Origin: CAZMRW01 sp964568805
GTDB taxonomy: Bacteria > Pseudomonadota > Gammaproteobacteria > Methylococcales > Methylomonadaceae
Direction: 5' to 3'
DNA length: 64,000 nucleotides
Assembly: GCA_964568805.1 (NCBI GenBank)
Contig: CAZMRW010000009.1
Span: forward strand, 15,405-79,404
The notes under the pieces are model-generated. The model was not told the origin of the DNA, did no database searches, and saw only the letters and a program-made list of their open reading frames with translations. Below are positions 27,265 through 34,628 of the stretch, one piece after another (position 1 is the first letter of the stretch; each line of letters opens with the position of its first letter). A program made the position numbers and the translations under genes.

Positions 27265-27662
27265 GACATTTCTGTTTAATCGCCATCAGTCTTGAATTGA
27301 TTCCGGCAATAGGCAAACAGAGTTTGATTTTTGATTTTGGCGAAATCGCTGAAAGATCAGGATGGTTTACCCGCCATGCGCCGAATAAAACGTAAAAAAA
27401 ACCTCCCGGGGTCATACGACCGAGGGAGGCGAAAATAATCAAGCAGGTTAAGTATGAGGAGGGACTACTTGATTGGTACAGCACTAGCAGGATGTAAAAA
27501 TGGCTGCTCATGGCTTATTCAGCGTGCCCTGGTAAATCGCCGTTTAACCAAAGCGCCTTTGAGCAATTTGAATGAGGTGGATGTTATACACCGGCGCTCC
27601 GATAAGCAGAGCTAATCCAGGCATTTTCGATGCCTTATTCGGAGTGCGTCAAGCGTTAAGGT
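27265..27662. other. Intergenic stretch after the glycan cluster
   Basis: About 400 bases without a convincing gene. They hold the minus-strand terminator listed separately, a near-palindrome (TCAAGCAG and CTACTTGA at about 27440-27473) and a small stem GGCAT/ATGCC near 27620-27635. An 84-codon open frame on the minus strand runs straight through the terminator and is not credible as a gene. The structure suggests a short minus-strand transcript, possibly a small RNA. Confidence 0.4.
27394..27430 (-). terminator. Rho-independent terminator, minus strand
   Basis: CCTCCC (27402-27407) pairs with GGGAGG (27424-27429), and GGTC (27410-27413) pairs with GACC (27418-27421). On the minus strand the stem is followed by eight T residues. 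It would stop minus-strand transcription coming from the small membrane-protein gene at 27663-27815 or from an RNA start between them. Confidence 0.8.
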
Positions 27663-27815
27663 TTATCCTTTCACTCTGGTTCTCATCACAATATTGCTGA
27701 AAATGGCTGCAACAGCAAATGATAAGGTCGAGATGACAAATTGGCCGGTAATAAAACACCAGATTCCACCAATAAACAGCAAACTTATCACTAAATCTTT
27801 TTTAAAGTCGTTCAT
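27663..27815 (-). CDS. Small two-helix membrane protein, 50 residues
   Basis: A 50-codon gene on the minus strand with ATG at 27815 and TAA at 27663-27665. A GGGGT ribosome site lies about 8 bases upstream of the start. The protein has a charged start (MNDFKKDL), a first hydrophobic helix (VISLLFIGGIWCFITGQF), a short turn, a second hydrophobic helix (STLSFAVAAIFSNIV) and a basic end (MRTRVKG), so it is predicted to be an inner-membrane hairpin. I do not recognise the family. A rho-independent terminator lies 230 bases downstream on the same strand. It stands between the glycan cluster and a divergent LysR gene. Coding status is likely but unproven. Confidence 0.6.
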   Translation of the reverse strand: MNDFKKDLVISLLFIGGIWCFITGQFVISTLSFAVAAIFSNIVMRTRVKG

Positions 27816-27910
27816 CGTGAATACCCCGGCACGTAATTAAAACACAATCTACAGTTTTGAGACTGATCAGGATTTGATTCTTAAGCTGAGTAGGCTACAC
27901 TATACAGGGT

Positions 27911-27975
27911 TATAATTTGTATACAATATAGCAAATAATAAATTTATTATTTCTTATTTCGAAACAATGTATAAT
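27911..27975 (+). promoter_or_regulatory. Possible promoter/operator before the LysR gene
   Basis: Two TATAAT hexamers (27911-27916 and 27970-27975) lie in a strongly AT-rich stretch 110-175 bases before the LysR start. The first is followed at once by a perfect 10-base palindrome TTGTATACAA (27917-27926) that could be an operator. The -35 elements are poor. Confidence 0.35.
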
Positions 27976-28084
27976 GTCAACGTTTTTATAGTTCAACCCT
28001 TGTTTATTTATGGACCTATTCCGTTGACTCATCAGAAAAATGCAAGCTTTTCGATGACCGTCATTGACACTCGAGGACGCTTCA

Positions 28085-28993
28085 TTGGATAAGCTGACCA
28101 GTATGAATGTATTTGTACGCGTGGCGAAAGCCGGCAGTTTCGCCGGCGGCGCGCGTGATCTGGATATGTCCAGAGCCATGGCGACCAAGCATATCATTCA
28201 TCTCGAGGGGAGCCTCGGTACCCGATTATTCAACAGGACGACGCGCAGCTTAAGTCTGACCGAAGTCGGCGCATCTTATCTGGAGCGATGCCAGCAGGTC
28301 CTGCTCGATGTTGAAGAAATGGAAGCGGCGGTAACCCATTTGCAGACCGAACCTCGAGGCGCATTAAAAATCAGTGCGCCGCCGGTTATCGGCGCGACCC
28401 ATATCGCCCACGCGGTTTCCGAATTCTTAAAATTGCATCCGGATTTAAACGTGGAAATGATTCTGCAAAGCAGTCCGGGGGATCTGATCGACGACGGCAT
28501 CGATCTGGCGATCTATTTGGGCGCCCTCGACGACACCAGTATGTTTGCGAGAAAATTGGCCAGTTCATCGCTGATTGTTTGCGGCTCTCCGGATTACCTG
28601 GCGAAACAGGGTGTGCCGAAAGTTCCTGAAGATTTAGCCCGGCATAGCTGCCTGGTTAACTGGGCGATTCCACCAAAAAACAAATGGCCATTTAAGGCCG
28701 AAACGGGACATCAGGTGATCAATGTCTCCGGCAGAATGCAGGCCAATGTGGCAGACCCCATTCGGATTGCCGCCATCAGTGGTTTGGGTTTGGTGATGCT
28801 GCCTGTTTATATAGTCGGCAGAGATATTGAAAAGGGCCGGCTGGTTCAGGTTCTGGATAATTATTTATCTCCTCCTCTGGAAATTCATGCGGTCTATCCG
28901 CACAGAAAGTACCTGTCAGCCAAGGTAAGAATGTTCATGGATTTTCTGCAAACGTGGCTGGAACCGCGGGTCAGTAAACCGGATTCAGATTAA
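28085..28993 (+). CDS. LysR-family transcriptional regulator
   Basis: A 302-residue regulator of the AaeR/DmlR-like branch. The winged helix-turn-helix occupies residues 1-62 (SMNVFVRVAKAGSFAGGARD, then FNRTTRSLSLTEVG), and a periplasmic-binding-like effector domain fills about residues 90-290. The start is taken as TTG at 28085 because GAGGA lies 8 bases before it and the protein then begins MDKLTSMNVF as is usual in the family; an upstream TTG at 28064 is possible. Unusually, it is on the same strand as, and overlaps by one base, the methyltransferase gene that it may control. The effector is unknown. Confidence 0.9.
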   Translation: MDKLTSMNVFVRVAKAGSFAGGARDLDMSRAMATKHIIHLEGSLGTRLFNRTTRSLSLTEVGASYLERCQQVLLDVEEMEAAVTHLQTEPRGALKISAPPVIGATHIAHAVSEFLKLHPDLNVEMILQSSPGDLIDDGIDLAIYLGALDDTSMFARKLASSSLIVCGSPDYLAKQGVPKVPEDLARHSCLVNWAIPPKNKWPFKAETGHQVINVSGRMQANVADPIRIAAISGLGLVMLPVYIVGRDIEKGRLVQVLDNYLSPPLEIHAVYPHRKYLSAKVRMFMDFLQTWLEPRVSKPDSD

Positions 28994-29580
28994 TGGATTC
29001 CGAAATTGAAAAGTGGAACCGGATATATAGCGGGTCCGAGCCGGAATTATCGCTTCCAGCCCCGGTTTTGACTGAAAACGATTTTTTATTACCGCAAGCA
29101 GGGAGGGCGCTGGATTTGGCCTCCGGCCTTGGGGGCAATGCCATTTATTTAGCGCTCCGGGGACTGGCGGTGACGGCTTTGGATCAGTCCTCCGTCGCTA
29201 TCGACAAGCTCAATGCTTATGCGACAATGCATCATCTCACTATTGATGGCCGGCAGCAAAAAATCGACAGCATGATTTTTACGGAATCGGGTTATGATGT
29301 TATTGTTGTGAGCCGTTTTCTTGACCGGACCTTAAGTGATGCGATAATAGGAGCACTCAATCCGGGCGGATTGCTTTTTTATCAGACCTATACTCTGAAC
29401 AAGCTAGCCGGGCAGGGGCCCAGTAATCCGGATTATTTACTCACTGAAAACGAGCTGTTAAACATGTTTTCGCCGTTAACAGTCGTTTTTTACCGGGAAA
29501 ACGCATTGATCGGCAATATAGAGTATGGTTTAAGAAACGAGGCCCAGTTTATCGGCCGGAATAACCTATTGGTAAAATAA
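28993..29580 (+). CDS. SAM-dependent methyltransferase, TehB-like
   Basis: A 195-residue class I methyltransferase. The SAM motif I is GRALDLASGLGGNAIYLALR near residue 37, and the sugar-binding acidic motif is VTALDQSSVAIDKL near 62. The subgroup resembles TehB and thiopurine-type methyltransferases, which methylate small inorganic or thiol substrates. It starts with ATG overlapping the LysR stop and ends overlapping the rhodanese start (TAATG), so LysR, methyltransferase and rhodanese form one operon. A link to sulfur or metalloid chemistry is suggested by the rhodanese partner but is inference. Confidence 0.85.
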   Translation: MDSEIEKWNRIYSGSEPELSLPAPVLTENDFLLPQAGRALDLASGLGGNAIYLALRGLAVTALDQSSVAIDKLNAYATMHHLTIDGRQQKIDSMIFTESGYDVIVVSRFLDRTLSDAIIGALNPGGLLFYQTYTLNKLAGQGPSNPDYLLTENELLNMFSPLTVVFYRENALIGNIEYGLRNEAQFIGRNNLLVK

Positions 29581-29972
29581 TGATAGAACAGTTGAGCCCG
29601 CAGCAGGCTTGGGATTTGTTGCAAGCAAACAGCAACGCCGTCATGGTCGATGTCAGGACGAAAATTGAACATACTTTTGTTGGCCATCCGACCGGCGCCA
29701 TTCATATTCCGTGGAAAGAAGCACCCGACTGGCTGCCCAACGCGCATTTCATAGACGAAGTCAAAAAGGCCGTGCCTGATATCAATGCGCCTGTTTTGTT
29801 GCTTTGCCGAAGCGGACAACGATCCCTGGACGCGGCCAAGGCTCTCGAACAAGCTGGCTACCAGCATCTGGTCAATATTGTCGACGGCTTCGAAGGCCCT
29901 TTGGATAACAACAAGCATCGGGGAACTCTCGGCGGTTGGCGTTTTCACGGATTGCCTTGGGAACAAACTTAA
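29580..29972 (+). CDS. Rhodanese-like domain protein
   Basis: A 130-residue single rhodanese domain. The active-site loop is LLCRSGQRSLDAAKAL near residues 73-88, with the catalytic cysteine retained in CRSGQR. The N-terminal VMVDVRTKIEHTFVGHPTGA segment is the usual first half of the fold. There is no signal peptide, so it is cytoplasmic. Rhodaneses carry sulfane sulfur on the cysteine, but the real donor and acceptor here are unknown. It is the last gene of the LysR-methyltransferase-rhodanese operon, with one-base overlaps at each junction. Confidence 0.9.
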   Translation: MIEQLSPQQAWDLLQANSNAVMVDVRTKIEHTFVGHPTGAIHIPWKEAPDWLPNAHFIDEVKKAVPDINAPVLLLCRSGQRSLDAAKALEQAGYQHLVNIVDGFEGPLDNNKHRGTLGGWRFHGLPWEQT

Positions 29973-30009
29973 GGGCAACACTCGTCTGATTGGATGATTT
30001 CCTAAACGA

Positions 30010-30086
30010 GTCTCCGCCGGCTAGTCGGAGACATCTACTTATATCCTGCCCCCTTTTTTTTCACCGGATGGCCTATGTCATCCGGT
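30010..30086 (+). terminator. Tandem hairpins between the rhodanese operon and typA
   Basis: Stem 1 is GTCTCCG (30010-30016) with CGGAGAC (30026-30032). Stem 2 is ACCGGATG (30063-30070) with CATCCGGT (30079-30086). A run of C5T8 lies between the stems. Stem 1 plus the T run may end the upstream operon; stem 2 would then sit in the typA leader. Confidence 0.55.
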
Positions 30087-30122
30087 ATAACAATTTATTT
30101 AAACAATTAGAGTAACTTTAAA

Positions 30123-31934
30123 GTGATCGAAAAATTAAGAAATATTGCCATTATTGCTCACGTAGACCACGGTAAGACCACATTGGTTGACAAGCTGCTA
30201 CAACAATCAGGGACGTTTGCCGCGCATACCAAGGTGACTGAGCGAATAATGGACTCTAACGATCTTGAGAAAGAACGGGGTATCACCATTCTGGCCAAAA
30301 ACACCGCTCTGGACTGGAATGGTTACCACATCAATATCGTCGATACACCGGGCCATGCCGATTTTGGCGGTGAAGTCGAGCGGGTGTTATCGATGGTGGA
30401 TTCAGTATTGCTGTTGGTGGACGCCGTCGACGGACCGATGCCGCAAACGCGTTTTGTTACCCAGAAGGCTTTTGCATTGGGTCTAAAGCCAATCGTCGTC
30501 ATCAATAAAATTGACCGGCCTGGAGCCCGCCCCGATTGGGTGGTAGATCAGACCTTTGATTTGTTCGACCGATTGGGCGCCACCGATGAGCAGCTTGATT
30601 TTCCTATTGTCTATGCATCTGCGTTAAACGGTTACGCCGGCCTGGAAGTCAATGTAACATGCGGCGATATGACGCCTTTGTTCGAAACCATTGTTGAGAA
30701 AGTCAGCCCACCCAAGGTTGATATGGACGGACCCTTTCAAATGCAGGTTTCCAGCCTGGATTACAACACCTATGTCGGTGTTATCGGCATTGGCAGGATT
30801 CAGCGCGGAGCGGTTAAACCCGGCATGCCTCTGGTTATTGTCAACCGGGAAGGGGTAGAACGGAAAGGACGTATGCTGCAACTCTTCGGCTTTCACGGCC
30901 TGGACCGGGTAGAAGTTTCTGAAGCACGCGCCGGCGATATCATCGCCTTTACCGGAATTGAAAAACTGGAAATCTCGGATACGCTTTGCCATCCGGATGC
31001 CGTCGAGGCAATGACGCCGTTAACCGTGGATGAACCCACCGTAACGATGACTTTTCAGGTCAATAACTCGCCGTTTGCCGGTAAGGAAGGCAAATTCCTG
31101 ACGTCCAGGCAGATCCGCGATCGTCTGGAAAAAGAATTGCAGCACAATGTCGCGTTAAAGGTTGAAGACACCGGCGATCCGGACAAGTTTAAAGTATCGG
31201 GACGCGGAGAGTTGCATTTGTCGGTCCTGATTGAAAACATGCGCCGCGAGGGCTTCGAACTGGGCGTATCAAGGCCCGAAGTCATCATTAAGGAAATCGA
31301 CGGGGAAAAGTGCGAACCGTTCGAAATGGTGACGATCGAAGTGGAAGAAATCCACCAGGGTTCGATCATGGAGAAACTGGGCGAGCGTAAAGGCGATTTG
31401 TTGAACATGGTGCCCGATGGCAAGGGCCGCGTCCGTCTGGAATACATGATGCCTTCGCGGGGACTGATCGGATTCCAGACTGAATTCATGACAGCAACTT
31501 CAGGCTCCGGCTTGTTATACCATGTCTTCGATCACTATGGCCCGATGAAAAAGGGCGAATTGGGCGTGCGTAAACGCGGCGTTCTGGTTTCGATGATGCA
31601 GGGTAAAGCCCTGGCTTATGCTCTTTTTGCGTTGCAGGAGCGGGGCGAGCTGTTTCTGGTTCATGCGGACGAGGTTTACGAAGGCATGCTGGTCGGTATA
31701 CATTCCAGAGCCAACGATCTCGTGGTCAATCCGACCAAGGCCAAGCAACTGACCAATATCCGCGCTGCCGGCACCGATGAAAACCTGATCCTGACACCGA
31801 TACAGAAAATGACATTGGAACAGGCCCTGGAATTTATTGCCGAAGACGAACTGGTTGAAGTGACTCCGAAATCGATACGATTACGCAAGAAACTGCTTCT
31901 TGAGCATGAACGCAAAAGGGCGGCCAAGGGCTGA
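30123..31934 (+). CDS. typA: Ribosome-associated GTPase TypA/BipA
   Basis: A 603-residue translational GTPase related to EF-G. G1 is IIAHVDHGKTTLVDKLL near residue 9, G2 lies in KERGITILAKNTA, G3 is VDTPGHADFGGE, and G4 is VVINKIDRPGARPDW. Domains corresponding to EF-G II, III and V follow, and the C-terminus (LVHADEVYEGMLVGIHSR, then ELVEVTPKSIRLRKK) is the TypA-specific domain. It helps in ribosome assembly and stress or low-temperature growth. The start is GTG at 30123. It is a single gene, preceded by tandem hairpins. Confidence 0.97.
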   Translation: MIEKLRNIAIIAHVDHGKTTLVDKLLQQSGTFAAHTKVTERIMDSNDLEKERGITILAKNTALDWNGYHINIVDTPGHADFGGEVERVLSMVDSVLLLVDAVDGPMPQTRFVTQKAFALGLKPIVVINKIDRPGARPDWVVDQTFDLFDRLGATDEQLDFPIVYASALNGYAGLEVNVTCGDMTPLFETIVEKVSPPKVDMDGPFQMQVSSLDYNTYVGVIGIGRIQRGAVKPGMPLVIVNREGVERKGRMLQLFGFHGLDRVEVSEARAGDIIAFTGIEKLEISDTLCHPDAVEAMTPLTVDEPTVTMTFQVNNSPFAGKEGKFLTSRQIRDRLEKELQHNVALKVEDTGDPDKFKVSGRGELHLSVLIENMRREGFELGVSRPEVIIKEIDGEKCEPFEMVTIEVEEIHQGSIMEKLGERKGDLLNMVPDGKGRVRLEYMMPSRGLIGFQTEFMTATSGSGLLYHVFDHYGPMKKGELGVRKRGVLVSMMQGKALAYALFALQERGELFLVHADEVYEGMLVGIHSRANDLVVNPTKAKQLTNIRAAGTDENLILTPIQKMTLEQALEFIAEDELVEVTPKSIRLRKKLLLEHERKRAAKG

Positions 31935-31992
31935 TCCAACTGGCGATGTGATTAAACCGGCTTATTGTCCTGGCAATGAGTTTTAAACTGTT

Positions 31993-32766
31993 ATGCCTGC
32001 CGATCATCGCCTTAAAATTATATTTACCATTGCCATTTTTGCCGTGATTGTGGTGTTTAATTTTGGGCCCATTGCCCAGGATCCGGATTATCATCGCTTC
32101 GCGGACCAACGCAGTCAGTTTGGCATCGCCAACTTTTATAATGTGATGTCCAATCTGCCATTTATCATTATCGGCATCATGGGACTGCGCCTGATGGCAA
32201 AGGACGGTTCGGCGAATCGGCTCGCCGGTTTAAAGCCGCTTTATTTTACTTTTTTTGCCGGAGTGTTGCTGACCGGTTTGGGCTCATCGTATTATCATTT
32301 TCATCCTGATAATCAAACCCTGATTTGGGACCGGTTGCCGATAACCATTGCTATCATGGCTATATTCTGCGCTATAGTAGGGGAGTATATTTCGGTTCGC
32401 TGGGCTCTTAGAATCGCTATTCCCTTGCTGCTGACAGGACTAATTTCCATGATTTACTGGCAGAGGACGGAACTGGCCGGACACGGCGATTTACGTCTTT
32501 ATGTCCTGGTACAGTACTTGCCGATTATTTTGATACCGGCTATCTTAGGGCTTTTTACTCCCGAAGTGAAAATCAACACCGCTGTTTGGGGCTTGTTAGC
32601 CGCCTACGTCGTAGCCAAAATAGCGGAGTTTTACGATGCGGGCCTTTATGGCGTTTTGACTGTGCTTAGCGGCCATTCGCTAAAACACGTATTTGCTGCC
32701 TTTGGTGCATTGATTATTTATCAGTCATTGCGCCATCGGAAAGACGGATTAGCCGGAAAGCGCTAA
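31993..32766 (+). CDS. Ceramidase-like (CREST superfamily) membrane protein
   Basis: A 257-residue polytopic protein with about seven hydrophobic helices. It matches the alkaline phytoceramidase-like/CREST pattern: FGIANFYNVMSNLPFIIIG near residue 42, SSYYHFHPDNQTLIWDRLPI near 98 with His and Asp residues, and a late GHSLKHVFAAFGAL with two His. In this superfamily those His and Asp residues bind a catalytic metal, and the enzymes act as lipid amidases. The bacterial substrate is unknown. It lies 58 bases after typA and converges on the rubredoxin gene. Confidence 0.8.
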   Translation: MPADHRLKIIFTIAIFAVIVVFNFGPIAQDPDYHRFADQRSQFGIANFYNVMSNLPFIIIGIMGLRLMAKDGSANRLAGLKPLYFTFFAGVLLTGLGSSYYHFHPDNQTLIWDRLPITIAIMAIFCAIVGEYISVRWALRIAIPLLLTGLISMIYWQRTELAGHGDLRLYVLVQYLPIILIPAILGLFTPEVKINTAVWGLLAAYVVAKIAEFYDAGLYGVLTVLSGHSLKHVFAAFGALIIYQSLRHRKDGLAGKR

Positions 32767-32784
32767 TCCGTCGAAAGCGGATTA
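32764..32784. terminator. Hairpin between convergent genes
   Basis: TAATCCG (32764-32770) pairs with CGGATTA (32778-32784) around a 7-base loop. It spans the gap between the convergent ceramidase-like gene (ending 32766) and rubredoxin (ending 32782), so both genes may use it. There is no strong T run. Confidence 0.5.
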
Positions 32785-32952
32785 CGCCAATAATTTAAAA
32801 AAACTCTTGGGGGCGCCGCATACCGGGCATTCCCAGTCATCGGGTATATCTTCCCAGCGGGTACCCGGTGCGATACCGCTGTCAGGGTCTCCTATCGCTT
32901 CATCATAGATGTGTTCACATTCCATACAGTGGTATTTTTTATAGTCTGGCAT
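32782..32952 (-). CDS. Rubredoxin, 56 residues
   Basis: A short gene on the minus strand with ATG at 32952 and TAA at 32782-32784. The protein starts MPDYKKYHCMECEHIYDEAI and ends in CPVCGAPKSFFKLLA. The two iron-binding motifs CxxC (CMEC and CPVC) and the conserved GIAPGTRWEDIPDDWECP stretch identify a classical one-iron rubredoxin, a small soluble electron carrier. A purine-rich AGAAGAG site precedes the start. There is no reductase or hydroxylase partner next to it. In aerobic methanotrophs rubredoxins may serve oxidative-stress or hydroxylase pathways; the exact partner is unknown. Confidence 0.95.
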   Translation of the reverse strand: MPDYKKYHCMECEHIYDEAIGDPDSGIAPGTRWEDIPDDWECPVCGAPKSFFKLLA

Positions 32953-33120
32953 TGTTAGCTCTTCTATCAGTAGGTTTCAAATGTTGTTGCCGCAAATAGA
33001 GTGTTTGAAGTTCGGCAATAGTTTAGTTAAACGCCTTTGTCCCAGGCCCTTTCGGGTTATCCCATCCCTAATGAATTCAATCACGGGAGTGGGCATTAAT
33101 CTTTCCCTTCCATTTTTGGG

Positions 33121-33145
33121 ACATGCCTGCCTAAACTAGGGCATG
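33121..33145. other. Small inverted repeat
   Basis: ACATGCC (33121-33127) and GGCATGT (33139-33145) form a perfect 7-base stem with an 11-base loop in the gap between rubredoxin and the oxidoreductase gene. It could be a weak terminator or operator; there is no T run. The rest of this 286-base gap shows nothing. Confidence 0.25.
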
Positions 33146-33238
33146 TTCTATTTGCTTCCCTGGCTCCTTGCCGGCATCAAGCCGGGAGCGGATGCGATGC
33201 CGACAGGGATGCGAGGTGAAGTATAAATGGCTTTTGCC

Positions 33239-34252
33239 TTAAGTCAACATGATCAGCCGGCCTTGAGCGGCCGATTGCATGGCGGCGACCAGAATTTGGC
33301 AGTTGCTTCTGGCATCGTCCAGTGACAGAGCAGGCGGCTCATTATTTAAGATGCAGGAGCTGAAATGCTCGATTTCAAGCCGGAAATGATTTTCCGGAGG
33401 CATCCGTTCTTCACATTGCCGACCATCCTCCGTCCACCAGGATATGACCGGAATATCGCCGGGCAGTTGCCAGACCGTGTGGCACTTGATGCCGCCTTTA
33501 GTGCCGATGATTTCATATTCGCAGCGCCGAGCCCGTTCGAAGCTGAAGTCGAAATGCGCGAATTTTCCTGAGCCGTAATCAATGATGCCGCTGCTGGACA
33601 TATCGGCGCCGCTGCCGACATAGCTGGCAACGGCTGTCACCGAAACCGGGGGAGTATCGAAAAACATCCTTGCTGAATGAACGGCATAACAGCCGATGTC
33701 CCAGAGCGCCCCGCCGCCGTTCTCTATGCTTTCTGTCAGACGATACATGCGGGCAGGGCGCATCATGAATGAGTAACTGGCTCGAACCGATCTGACCTCG
33801 CCGAAAAGTCCCGAGCGGATTAATTCCAGGACACGCTGATGTTGGGGATGGAAACGGTACATGAATCCTTCCATAACCGTAACACGGTACCGCCGCGCGG
33901 CCGTTTCTATGGTGTCGATGTCGGCTACGGACAACGCCATCGGTTTTTCGCATAACACATGTTTGCCGTGCTCGATCGCGCGCAATGTCCACTCGGCGTG
34001 TTCATGATTGGCTAAAGGCAGGTAGATGGCATCAACTTCTTCATCGACCAGCAGGGCGTCGAGATTGTCATAAGTTCGAACGTGGTTTTGTCCAGGGCCA
34101 TACTTGGCCAGGGTTTCTGCGGCAGCTCCCGGGCGCCTGCTGGCAATGGCGACTAATTCGGAATTTGGCGCTTCAAGAATGGCCGGCAACAGTCTTTCAT
34201 TGATGCGTGCTGCGCCTAAAATGCCCCAGCGTAGTTTTGATTTGTCATACAT
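33239..34252 (-). CDS. Gfo/Idh/MocA-family NAD(P)-dependent oxidoreductase
   Basis: A 337-residue enzyme. The N-terminal Rossmann domain starts LRWGILGAARINERLLPAI, followed by AIYLPLANHEHAEWTLRAIE and the family signature GKHVLCEKPMALS near residue 92, where the Lys-Pro pair is catalytic. The C-terminal alpha/beta domain carries GGGALWDIGCYAVHSARMF near 170. It oxidises or reduces a polyol or sugar; the substrate cannot be read from sequence. ATG at 34252 is chosen because the Rossmann core begins right after it and AAGAGAA lies upstream; a longer 54-residue extension has no family match. Confidence 0.88.
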   Translation of the reverse strand: MYDKSKLRWGILGAARINERLLPAILEAPNSELVAIASRRPGAAAETLAKYGPGQNHVRTYDNLDALLVDEEVDAIYLPLANHEHAEWTLRAIEHGKHVLCEKPMALSVADIDTIETAARRYRVTVMEGFMYRFHPQHQRVLELIRSGLFGEVRSVRASYSFMMRPARMYRLTESIENGGGALWDIGCYAVHSARMFFDTPPVSVTAVASYVGSGADMSSSGIIDYGSGKFAHFDFSFERARRCEYEIIGTKGGIKCHTVWQLPGDIPVISWWTEDGRQCEERMPPENHFRLEIEHFSSCILNNEPPALSLDDARSNCQILVAAMQSAAQGRLIMLT

Positions 34253-34628
34253 ATCTGTTCTCTTGATGGCGGGAATTAATCGATCGATTATCCCCTTGTA
34301 AAAAAATCCCCTCCGTGAAGAGAAGACGCTTTTCTTTCTCGGCCCGGTTGCGGTGTCGATCCAGGTCGCGCGATCGTAATTCAGGCAGCGGTGCGGTGTA
34401 ATCGTCCGGTCCAAACGGTAATGATGTTAAGTTAAGCAGCCGGAGCTTTCTGCCAATCAAGACCAGATGGAATAAAGATGAAGACAGGTAGCGCATAAGC
34501 AGACCATGGAGTCATACTGTCTTACGACATCTGCCCCTGCATTACTTTACGAATCTACAGCTTGCCAGGAAACGGAAATTTATTCCTTAATTTAACGGCA
34601 CTGGCCAAAACCGCAAGGTTATTTGAAA
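34253..34628. other. Intergenic region between hps-phi and the oxidoreductase
   Basis: About 375 bases between two genes on the minus strand. I see no small gene, clear terminator or repeat. It should hold the end of the hps-phi transcript and a promoter for the oxidoreductase gene. Confidence 0.4.

Noticed and set aside
27257..27511. An 84-codon minus-strand frame after the glycan cluster
   Set aside because: It runs through a strong terminator and its T run, which a real coding region would not do.
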